A stretch of DNA of 56,378 bases from Hofstenia miamia. Lineage: Eukaryota > Xenacoelomorpha > Acoela. Location of the stretch: positions 52,337-108,714 of the forward strand of contig SCFE01000013.1 of NCBI GenBank assembly GCA_004352715.1, read 5' to 3'. Made by a program: the position numbers and the translations under genes. The notes under the pieces were generated by a model. That model was not told the origin of the DNA, made no database searches, and saw nothing but the letters and a program-made list of their open reading frames with translations. Positions 1 through 11,490 of the stretch are shown one piece after another. Position 1 is the stretch's first letter, and each line of letters begins with the position of its first letter.

Positions 1-197
1 GTCAGCAAAAAGACAATGAGTAAGCTTCTACGTTTTCGAAAATTAAAATCTAACGCTATACCTACCATAGGTGTAAACCGGTCGGAAAATGGTCGACCCG
101 ACCCGACCGGTACCGGTGCCAACTGAAACCGGTTGACCGGCCGGTCTGACCGGCAGAACTTTTTTCAAAGTCTAATTAAATATTTACATGAAAAATG

Positions 198-200
<3 letters not shown>
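1..200. repeat. Non-genic DNA with a GC-rich accggt/cgaccc-rich island
   Basis: Bases about 75-155 form an island of accggt, gacccgac and ggtaccggtgcc motifs in otherwise AT-rich DNA. A similar cgggtcgggtcgggtccgg block lies near 22168-22190. Such blocks often mark termini of non-autonomous DNA transposons, but no paired end or target duplication was found here. No coding signal is visible. Confidence 0.3.

Positions 201-233
<33 letters not shown>
201..233. repeat. (TA)n microsatellite
   Basis: An uninterrupted TA dinucleotide tract of 33 bases. The DNA from 234 to about 600 is AT-rich with no recognisable feature. Confidence 0.95.
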
Positions 234-235
<2 letters not shown>

Positions 236-635
236 GAATAGCATCAATAAATTAACACAACCATGGACTCATAGAGTTTTACAATATAATAATCTAGGAC
301 ACAACACAAATATACAAAAGTACATAAATTACAAAAAAATCTTGCATGCTATGAATAAATTAGTATAGTACTACTTTAATAATGAGTTATCACATTGTCA
401 TCCTTACACAGTTTGTATTCTAGCAATGATTTACTAGAAATATATTTTTGCTTAGGGAAGATTTTTAAAAGCTTTTTAAGGGATTATATTTTTTAATGTC
501 AGTAGGGTATTCAATATTACGAGCTGTTTTGGAAAGAGAATCGACCTAGAAATGTTTAAATTTAAAGAATGAGGTAACTTCAATTTTCAAAAATTTCCTC
601 TATCAAAACTTAGTCAATCAAATTGTAAGTCGACG

Positions 636-800
636 TTGCAATTTAGGTTTTCTACCTTAGAAGAATTAAAAGTAATTGTACGAAATTTAGACGTTAATAA
701 ATCTTCAGATTCGACTCATTTACCTTTCTTTATATTTAAGAATTTTTTTTATCTATTTAGCGACCACATATTTTTTACACTTAATCAATGCATCGTTGAA
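636..800 (+). pseudogene. Non-LTR retrotransposon reverse transcriptase fragment (N-terminal part)
   Basis: The translation contains LEELKVIVRNLDVNKSSDS followed by a hydrophobic stretch ending NQCIVE. This resembles the start of LINE reverse transcriptase domains, where a helix, an N-K-S-S-G-x-D motif and a later F-N-x-x-I block precede the fingers. The usual G of NKSSG is S here. The reading frame runs straight into a 1000-base gap, so the palm domain with the catalytic aspartates is not visible. No intact start or upstream ORF1 is seen. Because the motif match is short, a chance resemblance is possible, but LINE origin is the best reading given the other LINE remnants in the window. Confidence 0.45.
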
Positions 801-1800
801 NNNNNNNNNNNNNNNNNNNNNNNNNNNNNNNNNNNNNNNNNNNNNNNNNNNNNNNNNNNNNNNNNNNNNNNNNNNNNNNNNNNNNNNNNNNNNNNNNNNN
901 NNNNNNNNNNNNNNNNNNNNNNNNNNNNNNNNNNNNNNNNNNNNNNNNNNNNNNNNNNNNNNNNNNNNNNNNNNNNNNNNNNNNNNNNNNNNNNNNNNNN
1001 NNNNNNNNNNNNNNNNNNNNNNNNNNNNNNNNNNNNNNNNNNNNNNNNNNNNNNNNNNNNNNNNNNNNNNNNNNNNNNNNNNNNNNNNNNNNNNNNNNNN
1101 NNNNNNNNNNNNNNNNNNNNNNNNNNNNNNNNNNNNNNNNNNNNNNNNNNNNNNNNNNNNNNNNNNNNNNNNNNNNNNNNNNNNNNNNNNNNNNNNNNNN
1201 NNNNNNNNNNNNNNNNNNNNNNNNNNNNNNNNNNNNNNNNNNNNNNNNNNNNNNNNNNNNNNNNNNNNNNNNNNNNNNNNNNNNNNNNNNNNNNNNNNNN
1301 NNNNNNNNNNNNNNNNNNNNNNNNNNNNNNNNNNNNNNNNNNNNNNNNNNNNNNNNNNNNNNNNNNNNNNNNNNNNNNNNNNNNNNNNNNNNNNNNNNNN
1401 NNNNNNNNNNNNNNNNNNNNNNNNNNNNNNNNNNNNNNNNNNNNNNNNNNNNNNNNNNNNNNNNNNNNNNNNNNNNNNNNNNNNNNNNNNNNNNNNNNNN
1501 NNNNNNNNNNNNNNNNNNNNNNNNNNNNNNNNNNNNNNNNNNNNNNNNNNNNNNNNNNNNNNNNNNNNNNNNNNNNNNNNNNNNNNNNNNNNNNNNNNNN
1601 NNNNNNNNNNNNNNNNNNNNNNNNNNNNNNNNNNNNNNNNNNNNNNNNNNNNNNNNNNNNNNNNNNNNNNNNNNNNNNNNNNNNNNNNNNNNNNNNNNNN
1701 NNNNNNNNNNNNNNNNNNNNNNNNNNNNNNNNNNNNNNNNNNNNNNNNNNNNNNNNNNNNNNNNNNNNNNNNNNNNNNNNNNNNNNNNNNNNNNNNNNNN
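801..1800. other. Assembly gap (1000 N)
   Basis: Exactly 1000 N, a conventional length for a gap of unknown size. Long open frames across it are meaningless. It separates a LINE fragment from a P-type transposase, whose THAP domain, if it existed, would lie in the gap. Confidence 0.99.
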
Positions 1801-3794
1801 AAAACGAACGCCTAACAAAAAAAATATCTGACTTTGTCCAGTTGGATTCTGTCAATTCGTTCAATTTACTGTTGAGCGGAATTCCTCAAAATGTTCATAT
1901 CCCAAGTGATGCTCTTACTATTACCAAATCAGACACCGTATTAGTAATATTTCCCTTTGAAAACAGTTCAAGTTTGATTACATATAAAAGTGCTATTAAA
2001 ATTAATGACGATCTTACATTTCAAATTCAATTTTTGGATGGACATGAACCAACACTCTCAAATGTTATTCAAAACCATAAACTTATTCACAGTTTTAGTG
2101 ATCTATCTAACATTTTGGCTTACATGAACAATTATGAAATTGAAATGCTTACTTTACTTAAAGAAAAAAGGCTAGAATACCGGAGGCAAAATTTATGGAT
2201 TGACTCAAGATGGAATGCTGGCAAAAACAGTTTTAGCATTTATGGTAAAATCTTGTTCAACGACTTATTCAGATGTAATTGGTATTTTTGCCATTGATAG
2301 GCTTGACACATCTATTTTGACTGATAACTTCATGGGCATGCTTAAGCTTACTACTCCATACTTAAATATTGTTGGGTGTGTTTTTGATAACTTAAGTGTA
2401 AATAAATGCTTTTATGATGAGCTAAAGAAAAAGCATTCTTATGTTAATGAAAACGGAATTTCTCAACTGCGACATCCACTTGATCATTCAAAACCGTTTT
2501 TTGCATATTTCGATCCAACACATCTCATTAAAAAATGGTTTACAACTTAATTGATTATGAAGAACTCCAGGTGCCTCAATGTGATTCTTTGGAAATCCCT
2601 GCAATTGTGCCAAGTTTTAAACATGTGAAGAAATTGTTTTGCTTAGAAAAGGATAAACCCTTGAAATTGGCATATAAGTTGAATATCGTGAACATTAATC
2701 CAAATTCATTGCAAAGAACGTCTGTAAAGCATGCATTGGCAATCATTCATGAATCAACAATTAAAGGCTTATGGGCATATTCTCTCTACCCTGCTTTTAA
2801 GGATACTTCGATTTTTTTGCAGAAAATTTCGGAACTTTGGAAGGTATTAAACGTACGAAACAAACTAATCGGCACTGTGAAATCAGATAAGTTTTGTCGT
2901 TTTGTCGTTATGTGTCTAAATCAGAGATGTGGCAATGCTCTTATTTAGAAACGTGGTCTGATTATTTAGTTACCTGGAAACACAGTGGTCTTAAAGGATT
3001 TTCTAAGCAAACTTTTACTGCCACTTCTATCACTTGCTCAGTATTGGCCAACCTTATCAAGCATTTGATTAACGAGCAATTATTTAATTATGTGCTAACT
3101 GGTCAGTTAAATAGTGATGCACTTGAAAAACGCTTTGGTTGGTATCGCCAGTCAAATGGTGCGAACTACTATCTATCCATAAAGAACATCATTGATAGTG
3201 AGAGAAAAATCAGAACTATTCTTATGCTGAAAAATGGTGTATTCTCATTGAATCCTCAAGAAAACAATGATAATTCAGAAGAAATTGTTGACGAAATTTC
3301 AACCTTGTGTGAATCCATTCAAATTTCCATTGATATTCCACAAGAAGATTCTCACGTTATTTATTACATCAGTGGATTTTGTGTTTACAGGATTCACCAA
3401 TTAAATGTTTGCTCATCGTGCTGTTCTTTGTTTACAGATGGAAGCGAAATGGAGGTTGATAGTGATATACTTAACGTATTTGATAAGTTTGATCGTGGTT
3501 CGCTTAAGGTACCGTCTGAATTCGCCTATATGCGAAAAATCTTAATAAAAATAGTGACATAAAGCGTGCATTTTGAGAGTTAATAATCATTTCGATGTAT
3601 TTGAATCTTTAATGTCAAAATTATTGTTGGAATCGGATGTTTACAATTTTCTCATCACCTCATTTTGTAGCAATTGTCGTACTTACAATTTCTTCCTAAA
3701 GAAAATTTTCACTTGTTTTTGCAGAAATTTAATGAGTGATTTTCAACCGCATATGAAAACTTCTTGTACTGCAAGAAACCTAAGAAAATTTTGA
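1801..3794 (+). pseudogene. P-element superfamily transposase (THAP9-like), frameshifted, N-terminus lost in gap
   Basis: P-type transposases cut and paste DNA transposons using an RNase H-like catalytic core. The fragments follow the family order. First is a post-THAP region with an IKINDDLTFQIQFLDGH block (1801-2200). Next is the catalytic region with FMVKS, VFDNLSVN and FDPTHLIKK (2200-2550), then the insertion domain with LKLAYKLNIVNINPNSLQR and a SELWKVLNVRN end (2535-2900). The C-terminal core has GQLNSDALEKRFGWYRQ (2930-3230), followed by YYISGFCVYRI and a C-x2-C pair (about 3360-3425). The tail has FCSNCRTYN, FCRNL and a basic NLRKF end (3573-3794). These lie in different frames, with shifts near 2220, 2535, 2925 and 3565, so no functional protein is possible. 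The THAP zinc finger is absent or hidden in the gap. No terminal inverted repeats were found around this copy. Confidence 0.88.
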
Positions 3795-4261
3795 TGTGGA
3801 TTTTTATGTAGCCATTTGTAAAAACTCATTCTATTTTTTGAAATATGTTATGATTGTAAATGATGGTTTTTCTTGCATTATTACACTGTACATGCATAAT
3901 TAGATTAGTTAAATTTCATTAAAAACATTCAAAAATAATTAAAAGCTAATTTTAGAATACATTAATTCTTACAAAATATCTGTGAATAATTAAATGGGGA
4001 AGTTAATTTATGTTATGCACCTCCATTTTTTATGCTCAGCGTCAGCACATCGAACCCCGTTTGGTTTTGCTAAAATTCAGTTTCCAATCCACCTTCTATT
4101 TAGTAATCCATGGTTGGAACCTATTTTCAGCACCGCAATTTCTCATTGTGCAACCTACGTAGAGCAGGCTTCCATCAGCCTACAAATGCAAAGTTTTTAA
4201 AGGTTAACAACCGTCTTAGGGATGAAAAACTTCTGACTGTATTGAGAATTTGCCAATGTAT
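3795..4261. other. Non-genic DNA
   Basis: AT-rich sequence after the transposase stop. One short open frame (3994-4200) has no recognisable motif. It is probably the transposon 3' untranslated region and flank. Confidence 0.4.
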
Positions 4262-4372
4262 CAATTAATTTAAATTAATTGCAATTAATTCATTTTACCT
4301 AATAGCAATTAAAATTAATTGATTTTTCAAAGTACTAATTAAAATTAATTGATTTTAACGATTCAAAATTTG
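4262..4372. repeat. Tandem aattaa/ttaatt-rich repeat
   Basis: Repeated blocks of caattaaaattaattgattt with variants, partly self-complementary. They lie directly before the 4388 array and could be the terminal part of a small non-autonomous element. Confidence 0.5.
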
Positions 4373-4387
4373 AAAATTAATTTTTAA

Positions 4388-4583
4388 GGGTGCATTCACA
4401 CAGAAAGATTGTGCTTGCTAGAGCGAGCTTTTGCCGTTCACACAGAAAGCGAGCTTGCGCTAGCTTTAAATCTTGGGTATTCACACAGAGAGATTGCGAT
4501 ATTTTCTAGCAATGTATTAAAGCCAGAGTGTTCACACAGCGCGATTGTGCTTGCGATATTTTCTAGCAATGTATTAAAGCCAG
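4388..4583 (+). repeat. Array of terminal-like units (gtgcattcacacagaaag)
   Basis: Four units carrying ttcacacag-(a/c)-(g/a)-(a/c) begin near 4394, 4438, 4479 and 4530. Each is followed by a gcgag/gattgcgatatt-type sequence. The third and fourth units share a longer block (gatattttctagcaatgtat). The same unit type recurs in reverse orientation at 21521-21856. The starting gggtgcattcacacag resembles DNA-transposon termini. A single N at 4584 breaks the array, so its true length is unknown. Confidence 0.75.
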
Positions 4584-5182
4584 NATTATCTCCTTAGGAC
4601 AATATAAATGAATATAACATAAGCAATGATTTAAAAAATTATCATAAAAATATTATTTTAAGTAGATGTGAAATGATAAATGAATTTTAAAAATAATTTC
4701 ATGGTGAATTTGAGCACTAAAATAGTGTCACTCAAGGTGTGTTCCCACTATCGACTTTTATCAGCAGATTTTAATTGAAAATGCAATTATTTTCGTTCAC
4801 ATTGGCGATTTTTTATCATCTCAGAAAAAGCGGCATTGGAAGAGCATTCAGACTATCGATTTTTTATCAGATGATAAATTATCATCTTTTGATTGACAGT
4901 AAGAAAAACAACAACATCTGTTTGTGGATTGGTTTGTCTTTGAATGTAAACAATGTTTACATGTTTTGAAGTTGAAATATTTCAATGACAATAATTTACG
5001 TTTTGGAAGTCTGTTCCCTACTTGAGAAGTAAGCAATTAGTTTCAAGTAGCTATTTGACTGAGGAATACGAAAATAACAGGAAGTGAAAACAGCAACAGC
5101 TGTTGCACTCTTGGAGGGTAACCTAACACGCGGACTCTGCGCCTAACATAAACATTGTTATAATTCATTTGCGTAAATTGCT

Positions 5183-5514
5183 ATGCCAAGAATGTGTGCT
5201 ATTTTTAATTGCAGATCAAATTACAGAAACGAACCATATACAAAATGTTTTCGATTTCCGCGTAGTGAAGAGGACCACCGTATGTGGGTAAATCAAATTC
5301 CACAATAGCTAGTAATTAAGAAAGACTCGGTTATATGTGAAAAACATTGGCCCAATAAGGCCTATCAAAAGTTAAAGTATCAGGAGGAAAAGAAAGACCG
5401 GCTGAACCACCAAGCATATTTCAAATGTGTAATGCTCAGAAGTCATGCTTTCCTTCCATTATTACACCCAGAAGAGTGGTAGAGCGTAATGTAGTTAACC
5501 GAAGTCTTCTACCA
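5183..5514 (+). pseudogene. THAP zinc-finger exon of a P-type transposase, broken
   Basis: THAP domains are C2-C-H zinc fingers that bind transposon DNA. From the ATG at 5183 the reading begins MPRMCAIFNCRSN, then has CFRFPRSEEDH, MWVNQIP and VICEKHWPNK. This gives the C-x4-C, F-x-F-P, W and C-x2-H landmarks in the right order and spacing. A TAG interrupts the finger just after NQIPQ, and a frameshift near 5360 is needed to reach the typical PPSIF block (in the frame of 5425). The exon ends at a good donor (CCA|GTAAGT, 5515). This is the N-terminal exon of the 4734-7291 element and is inactive as written. Confidence 0.8.
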
Positions 5515-5845
5515 GTAAGTTTTTTTTGTTTAGATATTTATTATCATAATAGTTCTGTAAAATACAGCAATTTTCCAATACTGGATAACAAATATTTGTT
5601 TCCCTAATTAGTATATTTTAGGCTAGTCAGTTATTGGTTAAAAATGCATAAATTATTTTACAAAAATTCGCAATTTGTATTTAAAGAAAAAATGATATGA
5701 ATGGCTTTAGTTTGAGTCATGTTGAAAGTTTAAATATTTTGTCAATGCTAATTCAATAATATTAAGCTAAGATTAGGACTTGTGGTGTACTTTATATATG
5801 AATAAAAAATTGGAGTCCGCAAATTTTATATTGCTTATTGTTTAG

Positions 5846-5932
5846 GATGAACTTGAAATATTTACGTCATTGGATTCATTTTCTTTTGAAACTTTCGATG
5901 CAACAATGTTGTTAAGTGAACAAATCAGCTGA
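5846..5932 (+). pseudogene. Probable second exon of the broken P-type transposase
   Basis: A pyrimidine-rich tract ending tttag at 5845 could be a splice acceptor. The phase matches the donor at 5515 (both phase 0). The frame reads DELEIFTSLDSFSFE and ends at a TGA after 28 codons. The intervening sequence is AT-rich and about 330 bp. The match to P-type proteins here is weak; context is the main support. Confidence 0.4.
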
Positions 5933-6180
5933 TAAAATCACATTGTTTAAAATTTCTTTTCAATCTACTCCTTCAATTCTTTTATGAAGCATTGCTATAT
6001 TCAGTTCTTTGGAAGAAAAACTTTTTAAATATGTTATGTTTGGTAGGCGCCTCTCTCAATTCACATTCAATCATATTTGTAGTATCAAAAATACTTATAA
6101 TAATCAGCATTGCAACAACGCTTTCTTCCACTGTTAAATTTGTTAAATGTAAATTGATTTGATGTTCTCTGCAAAATGAC

Positions 6181-6680
6181 GACCTTGAAAAAGAATTTAG
6201 TTTTTATCAACAAAGTTCTGGAGGTTCTTACTACATTAGTTATTCAGACATAATTTCATCATCAAGAATTAGTTTGCTAAGATTATATAATGATCTTGGA
6301 ATTGTTATCTCAAATTAGATTCAGCTGCACACAGTAAATGCAGAAAGTGCTCAGACGAATTTAGTGAAAATTAACTTTCATTAATTGATTGTGACTTTAT
6401 CATTGATGAGCTTAGTGAAGAACAACACCAAGCATGTTTATTTGTCGCTAGTTATCTCGCCCATAGATATCCTGAATATGTTCGGGCAATTGATGAAGAA
6501 CCCAGTGATAATGATGAGTTCTTGGATGTTATTACAAGAGGAGGCTTAAACTATCCATCTTTAACGTTTTTTTCATTCTTACAATTTTGTTACGCAATTT
6601 TTTAAAAAATTACAAATTCATGAAATTTGCCATGGAAAATTAATGCGACTTTTTAATGTTGTTTATACGCCATTAAATTA
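6181..6680 (+). pseudogene. P-type transposase C-terminal remnant
   Basis: Starting at 6181 the frame reads DLEKEFSFYQQSSGGSYYIS, matching the conserved LE-x2-F-x2-Y-R-Q-x-x-G-G-N-Y-x-I-S block near the end of P-type transposases. It stops at 6316. From 6402 another frame gives IDELSEEQHQACLFVASYLA and then FLDVITRGGLNYPS, like the family's C-terminal RGGL-x-YPS block. The central catalytic part of the protein is missing between the THAP exons and this block, so the element is an internally deleted, non-autonomous copy. Confidence 0.75.
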
Positions 6681-7291
6681 GCAGTGCTTGCGTTCTATGT
6701 GTAATACATTCTAAAAAGGAACACTCACTGTTCAAAAAGACTTATCTGCAATTGAATGTAGCAAAAAAATTAAGAAATTTTGTAAATATATTAGTCTATA
6801 TAATAGTATATTAGATGCAATTTCAATATATTTTGATCAATTATTAAGTGTTTAAGCATTTTAAATGTGTTTTTAATTTACTGCATGAGTCTAAAGAAAG
6901 AAACTTATTTTTTTTACTAAAAATCACTTTAAATATACTAGAATAAACTGAATTATTACCCTCCAAGAGAGCAACAGCTGTTGTTGTTTTCACTTCCTGT
7001 TATTTTCGTATTCCTCGGTCTGAACGGTACTAAAACTAGTGGAATAGCTACTTGAAACTAATTGCTTACTTCTCAAGTAGGGAAAAGACTCCCAAAACGT
7101 AAAATATTGTCTTTGAAATAGTTCAAGTTTAAAATATGAAAACATTGTTTACATACCAAGAAAAACTGATTTATAAACAGACGTTGTTGTTTTTCTTACT
7201 GTCAATCAAAAGATGATAATTTATCATCTGATAAAAAATCGATAGTCTGAACGCTCTTCCAACTCCGCAGTCGATAGTGGGAACACACCTT

Positions 7292-7562
7292 AAGCAATCA
7301 ACTAGCCTTTGAAACACTCTCTCTCTCCAATGGAATTGGGTTTGAAAACACGCTAAAGCAATTTCGACCAGTTGTTTATTTGCGCCTATGTTAATGGCCA
7401 CGATCCTAATTATATTGTTTATTTATTAATGACGTTTAAGATGAAAAAAAGTTTTTTTAGTATAGTCAAAAGACTAATTGTGTGACACTCCCTTAAAACA
7501 CCATGTTTTTGTAATTGGTCATCAAGGTTCTTTACGAAGGTCAGTCTTCTGAGAGAACTCTA

Positions 7563-7609
<47 letters not shown>

Positions 7610-9079
7610 TATGGAATCATTAATTGCAATTACAACAATGTGAAAACTTACGTTTTGCGACAGTGCTCTAGAAAAATAACAATAGCCACTATCAAAACCA
7701 AACACAATTTTTTTGAGCTAATTAACATTGCAATGCAATTATTGAACTGTACAAAATACTAAATTTCGCATTCATCACTTAAGCACATGTCTTTGAATCA
7801 TATTTAAAATATCATAAAGCTGATTGGTTGAGGCAAAATGATTAATAATAGACTAGTGTATCAGTTGTTGTTGCCAGTTCTTATTATAGACATGTGATTC
7901 CCCGCTGTTTCTGACAAACCACATGTTATTTTTATTCATTTTTATTCAGCGCCACGCACCACTGTTAATAAAAGGAAATCAATAAAGTCGTTAAATAGAC
8001 TTTCATTTTTATACATTAAATCGAGCCAAGCCATTATTTATTCTCAATGATTCATTCAGTATGAGCCTAAAATATTTTTTCATCATTCTTAAAGTTTTAC
8101 AAGGTGAAATAGTATTGAAAACAGTGAATCGGAGGCATCATTATTTGAAAGACCAAAATTTTCATACATACAAAACTTAAGAAGCAGAATGATATTGATG
8201 TTTATAAACAATTTCCTTTCAACTAATGCATATTTTTTAACGATCGAATTTCTTTTGAACGCTAGATGGATGAAAAACAAAAAAATATTATGCATAATTT
8301 TTCTACAATACAAATTGTACTAATATCTCATCATCAGCATTTTAGACTCTGACAAATCTCTGAATTATTATTTTAACTGATTCTTAAATAATTCATAAAT
8401 TGTTAACCTTTTTAGCCTTGTGACTTTTACCCACATTTGTTTGGGAAAAATTGCATACATAGAGTTTCAATGAGGACACTGTTGTACAATAGCTTTTAAA
8501 GTTAGAAAACAATAATTATATTTCATGAGAGCAGAACAGGATACTTCTGACGGTAAAGTAAAAACAAATATTTGAAGTTATATTTATGTACATTATGTTG
8601 TACTAAATTGGCGAAAATTCTTCTAAATAATTGGATAGCTCTTTCGAATTCTAGCAATAAATAGAATGTAAAAAACTTAAAAAGTTTTGATATTTATTTA
8701 TTTGTTGTTCATAAGCATTTGATTATACATGTATAATGACAGTACATTGAAATGAATATTTCCTGTATTATGTATATAAATATAATTCTGTAATGAAGTT
8801 TTTTCAAATCTAACTATTTAATAAAGAATTGAGTGAAGTATAATTTTCACTATGCAGTCTCCGGTCAAAACAAAACAATTATATTAGGTCGCGACCTGCA
8901 TTAAAGAAAGTCTTGGTTTGGGCATATTTCAATATCTTGCCATGAATTCTGTCTCCATACATTTAAATAGCACTAAATGTAATTTTATTTTATATTAAAA
9001 ACTATATTATCTTAATGTAATTAAATATCCTGTATTATAAAATGAATCTTCACATGTTACTAATATGTATCAAGTAATT
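7292..9079. other. Non-genic AT-rich DNA with a (TA)n tract
   Basis: A TA microsatellite spans 7566-7617. The rest has only short open frames without motifs (for example one on the minus strand at 8089-8313). Nothing else is supported. Confidence 0.6.
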
Positions 9080-9262
9080 TCAACTGTATTCCATGTTTTG
9101 AATTAGTCGCAACCCCTTAGGTAAAATCTTAGATTCAACACTGGTCACAGAAAGCCACTTTGCAAGCCAATTACACCGTAGAGAATACTGGATAAAACCG
9201 TCCAAATTAGAGATTTTGAGTTGCGACACAAAATAAGAGTTCTTTGGAAAAAGTATTTTCAC
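9080..9262 (-). other. Possible exon-like open frame, unrecognised
   Basis: A minus-strand open frame of ordinary amino-acid composition (contains FIQYSLRCNWLAKWLSVTSV). It lies downstream, in transcription order, of the better candidate at 9370-9560. No family is recognised and it could be chance. Confidence 0.2.
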
Positions 9263-9369
9263 AAATTCAATTCAATTTTAATAGAAAAATGTGATCCTAA
9301 ATTGACATTGTCAACTGAAAGAGATTGCAGAAATTCACAATTGTATGATGCATATTAGCGTATGAGTTA

Positions 9370-9560
9370 CCAGTATTTACCCTTTCTATAAATGTCACGA
9401 ACTTCCAATAGATTTTGAATGCGACTGAGCTCGGGAGGCTTTGATTGCAAATCAAGAGTTTGAATGTCATGTCCCTCGAAATTTTTTTGATTACCAATCA
9501 AGAATATGCACAAGTGCTGTTCTACTGAAAAATTTTGCCGCACTACATACCTGGAACTAA
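9370..9560 (-). other. Candidate exon, unrecognised protein
   Basis: The minus-strand frame contains VRQNFSVEQHLCIFLIGNQ and later SKPPELSRIQNLLEVRDIYR. It is bounded upstream by a ttccag/tttag acceptor-like sequence and downstream by AGG|GTAAAT, a plausible donor at about 9386. Its composition looks protein-like rather than AT noise. It has the same orientation as the open frames at 9080 and 11174, so these may be exons or remnants of one minus-strand gene. I do not recognise the family. There is no direct evidence of expression. Confidence 0.3.
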
Positions 9561-10460
9561 ACATCATAACTTCTAAATGACAAATTCAGTGAGAACTAAA
9601 AATGGTAGGTTTTATTACAAGAAATTTGTGAAAAACCCGCTCCTAATGAATGCTCTTAAGCCGGTTTGAGCAGCATTTTTCATTGCAAAATGAGTCAACA
9701 ATTGATATTACTTTGGTTGTCAAGTGGAAATAATAGAATTTAGTTGGGCCAACCGGAACAAAATACTACTGACATGATCCTCAGCACCAAAAACCTACGA
9801 AATTTTTAGAAGTAATAGATTAGGCAGCGTTCTGCACTAGCCACAAAACAACATTATGATTTTTAAGAGACTACCAGATCACCGCATACATGGGATGTCT
9901 GCAGCAAAATTAGTTCGTTATTCAACATAAATAAATTTTTAAGCACAACCACCCCTTGCACTTTCAAGTTTGGAAAAAAACGTATTTCTCGAGGAGCATT
10001 ACATTCAAGTTCTTTACTACTGGTTTGAAGGTTTCATGACCTCAGTCCTATGCAACATCTATGTCGGATCATGGTGCGTGACATTTACAAACAAAGTAAA
10101 CAATTTAACTAGATTACAAACGTGAGAATAGGTAATTTTCAATTGTAGGAAAGCATCTTTTTATTCAAACTCTTTCAGTTGGCAACGTGAATGCAGGATA
10201 AGACTTTACTGTTAGTATAAATGCCTTTTAAAATTGTTTTGAAGTTATGAAAAAAATTTTATGCATGCCTAACTATTCCATGTACTTCACAAAAACGCGA
10301 TTTTTGGCATTTTAACCAATACCTGTACTCCATATGGAATGTATTCCAAAGTTCCAAAAGATAAAGGCAACGACGTTGTAACTTTCTACCATGTAAGTTA
10401 TCAGCAAATGCAATTGTATTTTCATGTTCACTTGCAAACCTAACATTGCTATCACTTTTC

Positions 10461-10655
10461 TTAAGCCAGACTAGTTACATAAGTCAATCTGCTTAGCCAC
10501 GCACGACATTTTAAATGAAAAGAGGGCTTAAGGTCGGCACTAGATGCTTTGTAGTCACTTGGGACCATTTTGTCTTCACTGAAATGCAATCGGTTATTAA
10601 ATGTATTATTCTTTGTACATGCCATATTTTCCAAAACAATTTTACCTACATACAA
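10461..10655 (-). other. Possible exon-like open frame, unrecognised
   Basis: On the minus strand, a tttcag acceptor-like site precedes a frame reading EDKMVPSDYKASSADLKPSF and ending at a stop. Upstream of the acceptor the frame is also open. The evidence is weak: composition and one splice-like signal. Confidence 0.2.
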
Positions 10656-11173
10656 GTAAAGTCATGAATTTTCATCTTGTAAACTTATCTCAATTTCAGT
10701 AGACATCAACATAAAATAATGAAAAGGAAATTTTTGTCCTCTTGAACAAATGTGGGTTACAAATAAATTATATTAAATAGTATTACAATGCAAAACAAAA
10801 ATATTGAAAAAACTGTCAAATAATGATTGTTATATTGTTGCAAGTTTTCTTATAAAAAAAGTAACTAGAATGAGCTGGATTGCCTTTTCAAATGATATTG
10901 CAATTATATTCTGGAAATTATCCGCATTAGCAATGCTAATAATTATGCGTCATTTTATTTTTATTATTTTATTTTATTATTATTTTATAAAACATTAACA
11001 ATTTATTTTCAGAAAAAAATATTGTTTTTTTACTTTATTAAAGTATTAAATACATTAGATGTTAATTTTTATTGTGAGTGGGTAAAATGTCCTCAAAGAC
11101 CAAAAAAAGCTTATGGCAAATCTATGAATGCATAACTGAAACAATCAAAGATGAGTTCAAGACTTACTAATAT

Positions 11174-11490
11174 TTAAATAAAACAGGACTGGTCAGAGTC
11201 ACAAATTTTTCCACTGAAATGTTCGTCATGTATAGATATCGTTTGTAACGTAATGGCAGATAAAGATGCAAAAAATTGAAACGAATGAACTTTGCAACAC
11301 AATTTGTGATTAGGCAAAATTTGAATTACACCAAAGAATACATGGAAAGCTAGTCCATCTGGACAAACAACTCTATGAATCCGCAGCATTACCCTTCCAG
11401 TATAATGAAAAATGAGAGGAACTAATGTCGTGACATGGGGATTTATCAAAAACTCCTGTCTAAGGAAAGTGAAAGTTTTTAAAGTTAAGG
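11174..11490 (-). other. Candidate exon, unrecognised protein
   Basis: A minus-strand frame of about 100 codons includes FLINPHVTTLVPLIFHYTG, RIHRVVCPDGLAFHVFFG and SIHDEHFSGKICDSD. A pyrimidine-rich tract ending ccttag precedes it, like an acceptor, and the frame ends at a stop. The mixed, cysteine-containing composition is unlike the surrounding AT-rich chance ORFs. I do not recognise the family. It may be the 5' part of the same minus-strand transcription unit as 9370-9560, or an unrelated relic. Confidence 0.3.

Larger units (their letters stand above)
4734..7291 (+). mobile_element. P-superfamily DNA transposon with long terminal inverted repeats, internally deleted
   Basis: The ends are a perfect 23-bp inverted pair beginning AAGGTGTGTTCCCACTATCG. 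Homology between the arms continues inward to about 5120 on the left and 6957 on the right (roughly 335-390 bp each, with small indels). Shared landmarks are a cgattttttatcagatgata block, a gtaagaaaaacaac block, an acttctcaagtag block and a gcaacagctgtt block next to the inner edge. The interior has a broken THAP exon, a plausible intron and a degraded P-type transposase C-terminus, so the element belongs to the P superfamily. No convincing 8-bp target duplication was found. A half-copy of the same terminus lies at 38073. Confidence 0.85.

Noticed and set aside
636-2297. A long open frame spanning the 1000-N gap
   Set aside because: It is produced by the N run; it joins a LINE fragment to a P-type transposase, which are unrelated. 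The two parts are listed separately.
4388-4583. Possible CRISPR-like array because of regularly spaced repeats
   Set aside because: The genome is eukaryotic, units are degenerate and unequally spaced, and the spacers are themselves repeated.
4848-5036. Minus-strand ORF sharing a peptide with one at 7171-7401
   Set aside because: Both are translations of the inverted repeat arms of the 4734-7291 transposon.
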